Assembly (NCBI RefSeq): GCF_900163795.1
Contig: NZ_FWFD01000002.1
Location: 1 to 64,000 of the forward strand
DNA: 64,000 bases
DNA from: Vagococcus fluvialis bH819
GTDB lineage: Bacteria; Bacillota; Bacilli; Lactobacillales; Vagococcaceae
Reading direction: 5' to 3'
The notes below the pieces were generated by a model. That model was given only the letters and a program-made list of their open reading frames with translations. It was not told where the DNA came from and ran no database searches. Shown piece after piece: positions 40,036-48,677 of the stretch. Position numbers and translations under genes: made by a program. The stretch's first letter is position 1; each line of letters starts with the position of its first letter.

Positions 40036-40818
40036 ATGTCAAAAATATTAAATGGTAAAAAAGCAATCATCACCGGAGCTGGTTCAGGGATTGGACGAGA
40101 GACAGCAATTAAATTTGCTAAAGAGGGTGCGAATGTAGGTTTATTAGATATTAATCCTGAAAGTTTATTAGAATTATCAACAGAACTGACTCAAATCGGT
40201 GTTAAAAACTATTTTCAAACAACAGATGTTTCAATTGAACAGGAACTACTAAATTCTATTCAAACTTTAGCTGAAAAGTTAGGTGGTGTAGATATTCTTG
40301 TAGTTAATGCTGGTATTAATGGCACGTGGGCACCAATCGAAAGTTTGTCAAATTCTGATTGGGACCGGACTATTCAAACTAATCTAACGAGTACTTTTGT
40401 ATCGGTTAAGACAGTCATTCCTTATATGAAGGAAACTGGCGGAAAAATTGTTATTACGAGCTCGATTAATGGAAATCGAATTTATAATAACTTTGGAGCG
40501 AGTGCATATAGTACGTCAAAAGCAGGACAAGTCGCATTTATGAAGATGGCAGCTTTGGAGCTTGCGAGATATAATATTCGTGTGAACGCTGTTTGTCCAG
40601 GGGCGATTGATACCGCAATTAATGCCAGTACGATTGTAACAGAAGAAACAGAAGAAGTCGCAATCAAAGTAGATTTTCCGGAAGGATCACGCCCGTTATC
40701 TGATGAAACAGGAAAACCAGACCAAGTTGCTAATGTGATTTGTTTCTTATCATCAGATGATTCGGCTAACGTTACTGGAACGGAAATTTATGTAGACGGA
40801 GCAGAATCATTATTATAA
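40036..40818 (+). CDS. Short-chain dehydrogenase/reductase
   Basis: A 260-residue classical SDR. Cofactor motif TGAGSGIG (about 12-19), Asp after the second strand (GLLDIN) favouring NAD(H), NAGING, active-site Ser in ITSSING, YSTSKAG with the catalytic Tyr/Lys (about 155-161), and a C-terminal NVTGTEIYVDGA. Substrate unknown; relatives reduce sugars, ketones or act on glucose. AGGAGG precedes the ATG. It follows pepT after 94 bases and is followed by an array of repeats. Confidence 0.85.
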   Translation: MSKILNGKKAIITGAGSGIGRETAIKFAKEGANVGLLDINPESLLELSTELTQIGVKNYFQTTDVSIEQELLNSIQTLAEKLGGVDILVVNAGINGTWAPIESLSNSDWDRTIQTNLTSTFVSVKTVIPYMKETGGKIVITSSINGNRIYNNFGASAYSTSKAGQVAFMKMAALELARYNIRVNAVCPGAIDTAINASTIVTEETEEVAIKVDFPEGSRPLSDETGKPDQVANVICFLSSDDSANVTGTEIYVDGAESLL

Positions 40819-40857
40819 TAGTAGAAAGAAGAGAAGAAAAACGTTCTCTTCTTTTTT

Positions 40858-41098
40858 TTCTCCAGTTACTCAGAGCAAAGCAATTTTCAAACCACCTTTA
40901 ACGGGATTTAAAAATCTGCTCCTTCGGTAACTTCAGCAATAGGGATCAATCGTGAAGAGATCGATTGTTCCCTATTGCTTCCAGTTACTCAGAGCAAAAC
41001 GATTTTCAAACCACCTTTGTGATTAACGGGGTTCAAAAGGCAGCTCTTACGACAACTTCAGCTACTTAGAGCTAAACACCTTTTTCACCACCTTTGTG
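40858..41098 (-). repeat. Structured repeat array R8 (compact, full, left-half)
   Basis: Three units on the minus strand fill most of the 372-base gap between the SDR gene and the fumarate-reductase-like gene. In unit order: compact copy (41098-41024; TAGCTCTAAGTAGCT, AGTTGTCGTAAGAGCTGCC), full copy (41021-40902; CTGAGTAACTGGA paired with GAAGTTACCG; apical arm AGCAATAGGGAACAATCG with CGATTGATCCCTATTGCT), and left-half fragment (40898-40860). Here GTAACT/AGTTAC replaces GCAACT/AGTTGC, a paired change. Nothing else is seen in the gap apart from the next gene's ribosome site. Confidence 0.85.
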
Positions 41099-41190
41099 AA
41101 TTAAATTACTTAAAAAAGGTTGATTTATAGATAAAAATATTGTAAGCTCTATTTAATTGTTCAAATAGTCACAAAAAAAGGAGAGTAACA

Positions 41191-42705
41191 ATGAAAAACA
41201 AAATGTTGAAATCAGTTACAACGAGTTTGGCGGTATTATTTCTACTAGCTGGTTGTGGTGGAGCTAAAGATACAGCTAAGAAAGAAGAAAAGAAAGATAC
41301 GAAAGCTTCTAGCACTGAAGTAACAACTGGAGCATCAGAAAAAGGTTATACTGATCCTAAAGAATTAAAAGATGAATATGATATCGTGATTGTCGGTGCT
41401 GGTGGAGCAGGTATGGCAGCAGCAATTGAAGCTAAAAATGATGGCAAAAATCCAGTTATTTTAGAAAAAATGCCGGTTGCTGGTGGAAATACACTGAAAT
41501 CTTCAAGTGGGATGAACGCTTCAGAAACTAAATTCCAAAAAGAACAAGGGATTAAAGACAGCAACGATAAATTCTATGAAGAAACACTTAAAGGTGGACA
41601 TGGAACAAACGATAAAGAATTATTGCGTTATTATGTAGATAATTCAGCAGATGCCATCGACTGGTTAGATTCAATGGGAATTAAATTAAACAACTTAACA
41701 ATCACAGGTGGGATGAGCGAAAAAAGAACTCACCGACCAGAAGATGGTTCAGCAGTTGGTGGTTATTTAGTTGATGGCTTACTTAAAAATGTTTACGAAA
41801 AAGAAATCCCAATTTTTGTTAATGCTGATGTGACTGAAATTACTGAAAAAGATGGTACAGTTGATGGTGTTAAAGTAAAAGTTGAGAAAAAAGAAAAAGA
41901 AATCAAAAGTAAAGCGGTAGTCGTAACAACTGGTGGATACGGTGCTAACCCTGAAATGCTAGAGAAAGAAAAACCTGAACTAAAAGGCTATGTTACTACT
42001 AACCAAGCCGGTAGTACAGGAGATGGTATCAAGATGATTGAAAAATTGGGTGGACAAACTGTGGATATGGATCAAATCCAAATTCACCCAACTGTTCAAC
42101 AAGATAAAGGTATCTTAATTGGTGAAGCAGTTCGTGGTGAAGGTGGTATCTTAGTTTCTCAAGAAGGTAAACGTTTTGTTAACGAAATGGATACACGTGA
42201 TAATGTGTCAGCTGCAGAAAATAAATTAAAAGAAAAATCTTCTTACTTAATTTTTGATGCTGGCGTAAAAGAACGTGTTAAAGCAATTGATTTCTACGAA
42301 AAACAAGGATTTGTTAAAAAATCAGATTCAATTGAAGGTTTAGCTAAAGAGTTAGACATGGACGAAAAAGCATTAAACGAAACAGTAACAACATGGAACA
42401 AAGCCGTTGCAGATAAAAAAGATACAGAATTTGGGCGTGCAACTGGTATGGACAAAGGCTTAGAAAAAGCAGACTACTATGCAATCAAAATCGCACCTGG
42501 TATTCACTATACAATGGGTGGCGTGAAAGTAAATACTAAAACTGAAGTCTTAGATAAAGACGGCAATGCAATCAAAGGTCTTTACGCATCAGGCGAATTA
42601 ACAGGCGGATTACACGGTGAAAACAGAATCGGTGGAAACTCAGTAGGAGATATCATCGTATTCGGACGCCAATCAGGAAAAGAATCAGCAGCCTTTGTAA
42701 AATAG
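41191..42705 (+). CDS. Fumarate-reductase-like flavoprotein, lipoprotein form
   Basis: A 504-residue FAD protein of the flavocytochrome c/fumarate reductase family. Lipobox LLAGC (Cys about 22), Lys/Ser/Thr linker to about 50, FAD motif DIVIVGAGGAGMAAAIEA, GGNTLKSSSGMNA, catalytic-type region IHPTVQQDKG...RGEGGILVS, TRDN and the closing HGENRIGGNSVGDIIVFGR. It is anchored outside the membrane. Unlike Listeria FrdA it lacks an N-terminal FMN-binding domain, so electrons must come from another protein. The acceptor could be fumarate, urocanate or similar. GGAGAG precedes the ATG. Its TAG stop overlaps a repeat. Confidence 0.85.
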   Translation: MKNKMLKSVTTSLAVLFLLAGCGGAKDTAKKEEKKDTKASSTEVTTGASEKGYTDPKELKDEYDIVIVGAGGAGMAAAIEAKNDGKNPVILEKMPVAGGNTLKSSSGMNASETKFQKEQGIKDSNDKFYEETLKGGHGTNDKELLRYYVDNSADAIDWLDSMGIKLNNLTITGGMSEKRTHRPEDGSAVGGYLVDGLLKNVYEKEIPIFVNADVTEITEKDGTVDGVKVKVEKKEKEIKSKAVVVTTGGYGANPEMLEKEKPELKGYVTTNQAGSTGDGIKMIEKLGGQTVDMDQIQIHPTVQQDKGILIGEAVRGEGGILVSQEGKRFVNEMDTRDNVSAAENKLKEKSSYLIFDAGVKERVKAIDFYEKQGFVKKSDSIEGLAKELDMDEKALNETVTTWNKAVADKKDTEFGRATGMDKGLEKADYYAIKIAPGIHYTMGGVKVNTKTEVLDKDGNAIKGLYASGELTGGLHGENRIGGNSVGDIIVFGRQSGKESAAFVK

Positions 42706-42812
42706 AGTGAATTTAAAATCGGTTTGCCCCAAGCAACTGGAGGAAATAATAAAGAAGTCCGTGCTCTTTGGATTTTTTATTATTTGTGAAGTTGCCGAAG
42801 GGGCTGCTTATA
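42704..42812 (+). repeat. Structured repeat R9 (full)
   Basis: Left end TAGAGTGAATTTAAAATCG overlaps the preceding TAG stop. Inner arms GCCCC and GGGGC replace GCTCC/GGAGC of other copies, a paired change; GCAACT/AGTTGC are kept, and AAATAATAAA pairs with TTTATTATTT. The right outer arm is eroded. Confidence 0.85.
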
Positions 42813-42817
42813 TTAAG

Positions 42818-42846
42818 AAGAGTCTATTAAATTAGGCTCTTTTTTT
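42818..42846 (+). terminator. Terminator after repeat R9
   Basis: AAGAGTCTA pairs with TAGGCTCTT (one G-U) followed by TTTTTTGG; it ends the fumarate-reductase-like transcript. TATACT at 42850 directly behind may be the -10 of the next gene. Confidence 0.8.
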
Positions 42847-42875
42847 GGTATACTCAAATAAAAAGGAGAAAATAT

Positions 42876-43178
42876 ATGACTCAAGAAGAGTACTTACTAG
42901 TGTGTCTAATGGAAGAATGTTCTGAAATATCTCAAGCAGCAGCAAAAGCATTAAGATTCGGCTTAGAGGATACACACCCAGAAAGAGTAGATAAAACAAA
43001 TGAGTTAGAATTATTAACAGAATTTTATCAGTTATTAACAGTCATGGATATGTTGCAAGAGAATGGTAAAATAAAAAAATTTTCTCCCACTGAAATTCAA
43101 GAAATAAAAGATAAAAAGAAATCAAAACTGATAGAATATATGAGTTATTCACAGGATAAAGGAAAGTTGATAGAATAA
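42876..43178 (+). CDS. MazG-like NTP pyrophosphohydrolase domain protein
   Basis: A 100-residue all-helical protein. The N-terminal MEECSEISQAAAKALRFG has the EExxE metal motif of MazG/dUTPase-like NTP pyrophosphohydrolases, followed by a second acidic helix (NELELLTEFYQLLTVMD). It may hydrolyse non-canonical or excess nucleoside triphosphates (family-level inference). AAAGGAG precedes the ATG. Lone gene between a terminator and mptR. Confidence 0.75.
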   Translation: MTQEEYLLVCLMEECSEISQAAAKALRFGLEDTHPERVDKTNELELLTEFYQLLTVMDMLQENGKIKKFSPTEIQEIKDKKKSKLIEYMSYSQDKGKLIE

Positions 43179-43202
43179 ATAAGTGCCTTTTACTAAACAA
43201 TT

Positions 43203-43236
43203 TGATACACTATAAATACAGTAATGGAGTGTATCA
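43203..43236 (+). promoter_or_regulatory. Inverted GATACACT motif upstream of mptR
   Basis: TGATACACT (43203-43211) and AGTGTATCA (43228-43236) form an inverted repeat with a 16-base spacer just before the mptR ribosome site. The same octamer recurs before the mpt operon, so it may be the binding site of MptR, here for autoregulation. Confidence 0.6.
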
Positions 43237-43252
43237 GTAAGGAAGGATCTAA

Positions 43253-46075
43253 ATGAAACGAATTGACAAAGTGTATGAATACATCAAAGAGCAAACTAAA
43301 GATTTAGATGGGGAAAGTTTGAGGGAGAATTCAGGTGTGACAACTAATCAATTGTCAGAAGCATTAGGTATTCAACGAAGTAATGCAAGTAAAGATTTAA
43401 ATTGTTTGGTACGAGAGGGATTAATCGATAAGATGGACGGTCGACCTGTTAGGTATGTCTGCAAATCTGTTTTTAGACACAAACCATTTTCAAAATATGT
43501 AGAGAGTTATAGAGAAGTCTCAGCACCGGTGCCTAAGTCACGTAAAAAAGAGGAAATTAAATCAAAGGATATTTTTAAACGTGTAGTTGGTTCTTATGGT
43601 AGTATGAAAAATTCGACGGAACAAGCTAAGGCAGCCATTCTTTATCCACCTAGAGGTTTAAATTCTTTAATCATTGGTCCGACAGGTTCAGGTAAAACGT
43701 TTTTTGCTCATACGATGTTTCAATTTGCCAAACAAAATAAAGTCGTTGGAAAAGATAAAGAAATGATTGTCTTTAATTGTGCGGATTATGCGAGTAATCC
43801 TGAACTTTTAATGAGCCATTTATTCGGTCATGTTAAGGGAGCGTTTACAGGTGCAGAACAAGAGAAGGATGGAATTATCAGTTTAGCTAACGATAGTTTT
43901 TTATTCTTAGATGAAATTCACCGCTTACCACCTGAAGGACAAGAGATGGTTTTTTATTTTATGGATACTGGAACGTTTGCTAAATTAGGTGAAACACAAA
44001 AAAATAATCGAGCTAATGTGCGTATCATCTGTGCCACAACAGAAGATCCGGCATCTTCTTTACTTAATACTTTTGTCAGAAGAATTCCAATTACAATCCA
44101 ACTTCCTAGTTTTAAAGATCGAACTGCCAGAGAAAAGATTGATTTGGTTAAAATGATGATGACGATGGAAGCCAAGCGAATTCAGCGCAAAATCATTTTA
44201 AGTGAAGATGTAGTGAAAGCTTTAGTTGGTAGTGTTTCTTATGGGAATGTAGGGCAGTTAAAATCTAATGTTCAGTTAGTGAGTGCTCAATCCTTTTTAA
44301 ATCAAATGGATCGAGAAGAGCTCCATATTAGCTTGGATGAATTGAACGAAGGAATAAAAGAAGGGTTAATAAGCCTAGCACATGATCGAAGAGCAATGGC
44401 AGAAATCACACCATTACTTTCGCCACAAATGGTGATTTCACCTAATGAGCCTTTAGAAATGTTTGCTGAAGACTCATATGAGTTACCTTATAATTTATAT
44501 GAAATTATCGGTGATAAAGCGGCTGTCTTAAAAGAAGATGGCTTAAGTCAAGATGCAATCAATCATTTTATTTCAACAGATATTAATGTACATTTAAAAT
44601 CATTTTATCGTAATCATGGTTTCACATTTGATACAGAAAGTAAGTTAACAGAGATTATTGATCAACGGATTATTAATACGACAAGAAAAATATATGAATA
44701 TGCCAGAGAAGCTCTGAATTATGATTTTCAGACAAATTTTCTTTATGCTATGGGATTTCATATCAGTTCATTTCTGAACCGTCTTCAAAATAAAGCTGAC
44801 AGTTTGACGCATGATAATGAGAATATTAAGAATATGGTTGCACATTATCCAGAAGAAATGGAAGTGGCAAATGTTCTAAAGAAAATAATCGAAGAGGATT
44901 ATCAAGTAGAAGTCCCAACATCAGAAGTTCACTATTTAACGGTTTTATTGGTCTCTTTAAGGGAGAATAAAGAAGAAGGTCGAATCGGAGTTGTTGTTGC
45001 TGCTCATGGAAATAGTACAGCGACAAGCATGGTTCAAGTAGTGACACAATTATTAAAGGTTGATAATCTACGAGCTGTAGATATGCCTCTTGATATGAAG
45101 CCTAAGGAAGCTTACGAAAAAATCGTAGACGAAGTAGTTTCTGTTAATGAAGGAAGTGGGGTGATGTTACTTGTTGACATGGGGTCACTAGGCACATTTT
45201 CTGATGATATTAAACAAGAAACAGGCATCGAAATCAAAGTGATTGACATGGTAACCACAGCAATTGTTTTAGAAGCAGCAAGGAAATCAAGTTTACTGGA
45301 TACATCATTAGATGATTTATTTGAATCTTTATCTCATTTTTATGGATACACTATGCAAAACGTTTCTAATACAACAGAGATAACTGGCACACAATACAAA
45401 GAAAAAGCAATTGTTGCCATTTGTGCTTCTGGAAAAGGAACAGCTCAGAGGATGAAGGAGTTAATTGATCGTTACTTAGTTTCAAAATTACAAACGGAGA
45501 TAGTTGTTTTTCCTGTATCCGTTGTGACGCTAAATAAAGACATTCAAAAAATTAGAGAGAACTATCAAATTATCGCAACTACAGGAATTAAGGATCCTAA
45601 AATTGAAGTGCCATTTATTTCAATGGATCATCTATTTTCTGATTCAGGTGCGTTGATTTTAGAGGAAGTCTTAAATAATAATTATGAACCCAGTACATTA
45701 GAACTTTCAGAGGATGAGGGTCAAAAAATGTGTTATGAGTATATGCAAGAAAGTTTTACATTTATTAACCCTGAAAAATTAGTCCAGCCATTATGGGATT
45801 TTACAGATAACATTTGCCAGATTAAACAGTTAGAGGCGGAAATTCCTTTCTATATTAATTTATGTATGCACACTGCTGGAGCAATTGAAAGAGAGTTAAG
45901 AGATGATAGACTGACAGCTTCTCAGGAAGAATTAAATAATTTGGGTCAATCTTCACTATATCAAGATATATTACCAGCTTTTAATCTAATAGAAAATTTA
46001 TTACAATTAAAAATATCGGAGGCTGAGCGCTACTTTATTATTAAAATAATAGAAAATGAAATTGAAAAAAAATAA
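43253..46075 (+). CDS. mptR: LevR/MptR-type sigma-54 activator with PTS regulation domains
   Basis: A 940-residue activator. Winged-helix DNA-binding domain (about 1-75; TTNQLSEALGIQRSNASKDL), AAA+ domain (about 110-350) with Walker A GPTGSGKT near 142, the sigma-54-contacting GAFTGA near 196 and Walker B FLFLDEIH near 220; PRD1 (about 440-560); an EIIA-Man-like domain with His in AAHGNS near 584; an EIIB-like segment (CASGKGTAQR near 722); and PRD2 with His in CMHTAGAIERE near 872. PTS phosphorylation tunes it. The next genes form a mannose PTS behind a sigma-54 promoter. Confidence 0.94.
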   Translation: MKRIDKVYEYIKEQTKDLDGESLRENSGVTTNQLSEALGIQRSNASKDLNCLVREGLIDKMDGRPVRYVCKSVFRHKPFSKYVESYREVSAPVPKSRKKEEIKSKDIFKRVVGSYGSMKNSTEQAKAAILYPPRGLNSLIIGPTGSGKTFFAHTMFQFAKQNKVVGKDKEMIVFNCADYASNPELLMSHLFGHVKGAFTGAEQEKDGIISLANDSFLFLDEIHRLPPEGQEMVFYFMDTGTFAKLGETQKNNRANVRIICATTEDPASSLLNTFVRRIPITIQLPSFKDRTAREKIDLVKMMMTMEAKRIQRKIILSEDVVKALVGSVSYGNVGQLKSNVQLVSAQSFLNQMDREELHISLDELNEGIKEGLISLAHDRRAMAEITPLLSPQMVISPNEPLEMFAEDSYELPYNLYEIIGDKAAVLKEDGLSQDAINHFISTDINVHLKSFYRNHGFTFDTESKLTEIIDQRIINTTRKIYEYAREALNYDFQTNFLYAMGFHISSFLNRLQNKADSLTHDNENIKNMVAHYPEEMEVANVLKKIIEEDYQVEVPTSEVHYLTVLLVSLRENKEEGRIGVVVAAHGNSTATSMVQVVTQLLKVDNLRAVDMPLDMKPKEAYEKIVDEVVSVNEGSGVMLLVDMGSLGTFSDDIKQETGIEIKVIDMVTTAIVLEAARKSSLLDTSLDDLFESLSHFYGYTMQNVSNTTEITGTQYKEKAIVAICASGKGTAQRMKELIDRYLVSKLQTEIVVFPVSVVTLNKDIQKIRENYQIIATTGIKDPKIEVPFISMDHLFSDSGALILEEVLNNNYEPSTLELSEDEGQKMCYEYMQESFTFINPEKLVQPLWDFTDNICQIKQLEAEIPFYINLCMHTAGAIERELRDDRLTASQEELNNLGQSSLYQDILPAFNLIENLLQLKISEAERYFIIKIIENEIEKK

Positions 46076-46080
46076 AAAGA

Positions 46081-46169
46081 CACAGTAAAGATACACTGAC
46101 TCCTATTAGTAAGTGTATCTTTATTGTGTTTTTAGTGTATCTAAATAGTGCTGAATGTTGATGTATCAG
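46081..46169 (+). promoter_or_regulatory. mptR terminator and putative activator-binding array
   Basis: CACAGTAAAGATACACT pairs with AGTGTATCTTTATTGTG and is followed by TTTTT (46081-46133), a terminator for mptR. The same sequence contains GATACACT (46090) and AGTGTATC (46112), with another AGTGTATC at 46134, 22 bases later, and a TGTATCA at 46163. They lie about 35-115 bases before the -24 box, where enhancer sites for LevR-type activators are expected. Confidence 0.65.
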
Positions 46170-46202
46170 TCGTTTGTTAGACTTAATTTAGGGTTGAAAA
46201 GT

Positions 46203-46218
46203 TGGCACAGTTATTGCA
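46203..46218 (+). promoter_or_regulatory. Sigma-54 promoter of the mpt operon
   Basis: TTGGCACAGTTATTGCATA: GG at 46204-46205 and GC at 46216-46217 with exactly ten bases between them, the -24/-12 signature. The coordinate span shows the core. Confidence 0.93.
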
Positions 46219-46277
46219 TAATATAATATCGTAAGAGGAAAAGTTAATTTAGTGTTTTTTACATGGGAGGTTTTTTT

Positions 46278-46775
46278 ATGAGCGTTGATGTTCGCTTAGT
46301 TCGGATTGATGATCGTTTAATTCATGGTCAAGTAGCGACTACTTGGTCAAAGCAAATGGGAATTGATCGGATTTTAGTTATTAGTGATGTAGCGGCGAAT
46401 AATCAATTAAGAAAACTTTTGCTAAAGCAAGCAGCTCCAGCGGGTATCAGGGTGAATGTAATTAGTGTTGCCAGAATGATTGAAGTTTATCAAAGTGATA
46501 TTCTCCAATATGAAAAAGTGGCCCTTTTGTTTACCTCACCTCATGATGTAGAAATACTCGTGAGAAAAGGAATGATTCTTTCTTCTATTAATATAGGAGG
46601 CATGAGTTTTTCAAGTGGTAAACGGATGCTAACTAATTTCGTATCACTAGATGAACAGGATATAAAATCCTTTGTTTACTTAGCTGAAAAAGGAATTGAG
46701 CTTGAGATTAGAAAAGTTCCTGCTGATCATAAAATCGACTTAATAGAAGCATTAAAAAAACAAAACTTCTTGTAA
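46278..46775 (+). CDS. mptB: Mannose-family PTS EIIB (separate)
   Basis: A 165-residue EIIB of the mannose/fructose/sorbose family: VDVRLVRIDDRLIHGQVAT with the phosphohistidine at about residue 16, then the fold through ILVISDVAANNQLRK and AAPAGIRVNV. It duplicates the EIIB domain of the next gene; E. faecalis has the same extra gene, and its own role is unclear, perhaps regulatory through MptR. ATG 46278 follows GGGAGG; an ATG at 46263 is inside that site. Confidence 0.9.
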   Translation: MSVDVRLVRIDDRLIHGQVATTWSKQMGIDRILVISDVAANNQLRKLLLKQAAPAGIRVNVISVARMIEVYQSDILQYEKVALLFTSPHDVEILVRKGMILSSINIGGMSFSSGKRMLTNFVSLDEQDIKSFVYLAEKGIELEIRKVPADHKIDLIEALKKQNFL

Positions 46776-46788
46776 ACGTTAAAGTAAA

Positions 46789-46815
46789 TTTAGATGGCAT
46801 CATCTGAATTTCTTT
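46789..46815 (+). other. Hairpin between mptB and mptA
   Basis: AAATTTAGATG pairs with CATCTGAATTT (one mismatch) around GCAT. Without a T-run it is more likely a processing or stability element than a terminator; it may set the ratio of mptB to mptACD. Confidence 0.5.
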
Positions 46816-46847
46816 GATAGATAAAAATAAAAGTAGGAGGTAAAGGA

Positions 46848-47822
46848 ATGGTAGGGATTATCCTAGCAAGTCATGGCGAATTTGCGTCTGGTATTTTACA
46901 ATCTGGATCAATGATTTTTGGAGAGCAAGAAAATGTAGCAGCAGTTACTTTAATGCCTTCAGAAGGACCAGAAGATGTTAAGAAAAAAATGCAAGATGCA
47001 ATTGCAAGCTTTGACAATCAAGATGAAGTGTTATTCTTAGTTGATTTATGGGGTGGAACACCTTTTAATCAAGCAAGTAGTCTACTTGAAGAACACAAAG
47101 AAAAATGGGCAATTGTAGCAGGTATGAGTTTACCAATGGTTATTGAAGCATATTCATCACGTTTTTCTATGGAAAGTGCGCATGAAATTGCCTCACATAT
47201 TATTGGAACTGCCAAAGAAGGCGTAAAAGTTAAACCAGAGGAACTTGAACCAGAAGTAGAGGTTGCCTCAGCAAATGTACCAGAAGCAGCAGCTGGAAAA
47301 CCAGGTAAGTTAGACTACGTATTAGCACGTATTGATACTCGTTTATTACATGGTCAAGTAGCAACAGTTTGGACTAAAACAACTGGACCAACACGTATTA
47401 TTGTGGTTTCTGATGTGGTAGCACAAGATGATTTACGTAAAAAATTGATTCAACAAGCAGCTCCTCCTGGAGTAAAAGCACACGTTGTACCAATCGACCA
47501 AATGATTAAAATTTCTAAAGATGACCAACATTTTGGTGGTCAAAAGGCATTATTATTATTCGAAACACCACAAGATGTATTAAGAGCAGTTGAAGGTGGC
47601 GTACCAATTGCAACGGTTAACGTTGGATCTATGGCTCACTCACCTGGAAAAGTACAACCGAATAAAGTTTTAGCTTTCAGTCAAGATGATATTGATACAT
47701 TTAATCAATTAAAATCAGCTGGCGTTTCATTTGATGTACGTAAAGTACCAAGTGACTCAAAAGGTAACATGGAAGAGATTATTAAAAAAGCACAAGAAGA
47801 AATCAATAAAAAAAATAGTTAA
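46848..47822 (+). CDS. mptA: Mannose/glucose PTS EIIAB
   Basis: A 324-residue fusion. EIIA (about 1-130) has its phosphohistidine in LASHGEFASG at residue 9; a Glu/Pro/Ala linker (about 130-150) leads to EIIB (about 155-320) with His in RIDTRLLHGQVA at about 168. It relays phosphate from HPr to the incoming sugar at the EIIC/EIID pair. GGAGG precedes the ATG. Mannose PTS systems carry mannose, glucose, glucosamine and other hexoses and are docking sites for class IIa bacteriocins. Confidence 0.95.
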   Translation: MVGIILASHGEFASGILQSGSMIFGEQENVAAVTLMPSEGPEDVKKKMQDAIASFDNQDEVLFLVDLWGGTPFNQASSLLEEHKEKWAIVAGMSLPMVIEAYSSRFSMESAHEIASHIIGTAKEGVKVKPEELEPEVEVASANVPEAAAGKPGKLDYVLARIDTRLLHGQVATVWTKTTGPTRIIVVSDVVAQDDLRKKLIQQAAPPGVKAHVVPIDQMIKISKDDQHFGGQKALLLFETPQDVLRAVEGGVPIATVNVGSMAHSPGKVQPNKVLAFSQDDIDTFNQLKSAGVSFDVRKVPSDSKGNMEEIIKKAQEEINKKNS

Positions 47823-47849
47823 TATTAAGAAAATGGAGGATTAATACTC

Positions 47850-48659
47850 ATGGAATTAAACATTATTCAAATGATATTAGTCGTTTTTGTAGCGTTTTTA
47901 GCTGGTGTTGAGGGGATTTTAGATGAATTTCATTTCCATCAACCAGTTATCGCATGTACATTAATCGGCTTAGTTACAGGGCAACTTGTTCCTTGTCTTA
48001 TTTTAGGTGGAACACTACAATTATTAGCGCTTGGTTGGGCAAATATTGGGGCAGCTGTTGCACCTGATGCTGCACTAGCTTCAGTAGCATCTGCAATTAT
48101 TTTAGTTTTAGGTGGACAAGGTAAAGCCGGAGTAGATTCAGCAATTGCATTAGCAATTCCTTTAGCTGTAGCGGGTCTTTTACTAACAATTTTAGGACGT
48201 ACTTTAGCAACTGCATTTGTACATTTAATGGATGCTGCAGCTAAAGAAGGAGACTTCAGAAAAATCGAATTCTGGCACATCATGGCTATTTGTATGCAAG
48301 GTATCCGTATTGCGATTCCAGCTGCACTTATTTTAGCAATTGGTGAAGGTCCAGTGCGTGCATTATTAGAATCTATGCCAGAATGGTTAACAGCTGGTTT
48401 AGCAATTGGTGGTGGAATGGTAGTAGCTGTTGGTTTTGCAATGGTTATCAACATGATGGCAACAAAAGAAGTATGGCCATTCTTCGCATTAGGCTTCGTT
48501 ATTGCAACTGTTTCAGAAATTACTCTTATCGGACTTGGTGCAATCGGCATGTCACTAGCTCTTATCTATCTAGCCCTTTCTAAACAAGGTGGCGGATCAG
48601 GTGGAAATGGTGGATCAAATACTGGTGACCCTGTTGGCGATATCATCGATAACTACTAA
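47850..48659 (+). CDS. mptC: Mannose/glucose PTS EIIC
   Basis: A 269-residue membrane protein of the ManY/EIIC-sorbose family. Start MELNIIQMILVVFVAFLAGVEG and the GILDEFHFHQPVIACTLIGL segment are typical, followed by glycine-rich membrane helices and a Gly/Asn-rich C-terminal tail. It forms the sugar channel with EIID. GGAGG precedes the ATG, 27 bases behind mptA. Confidence 0.95.
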   Translation: MELNIIQMILVVFVAFLAGVEGILDEFHFHQPVIACTLIGLVTGQLVPCLILGGTLQLLALGWANIGAAVAPDAALASVASAIILVLGGQGKAGVDSAIALAIPLAVAGLLLTILGRTLATAFVHLMDAAAKEGDFRKIEFWHIMAICMQGIRIAIPAALILAIGEGPVRALLESMPEWLTAGLAIGGGMVVAVGFAMVINMMATKEVWPFFALGFVIATVSEITLIGLGAIGMSLALIYLALSKQGGGSGGNGGSNTGDPVGDIIDNY

Positions 48660-48677
48660 AAGGAGGCGGACATTAAA

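Noticed and set aside
47939-48550. A 203-codon open frame antisense to mptC
   Set aside because: Composition (Ala/Ile/Pro-rich) is that of a reversed membrane gene; mptC on the plus strand is certain. Same for 10707-11066 and 49169-49543.
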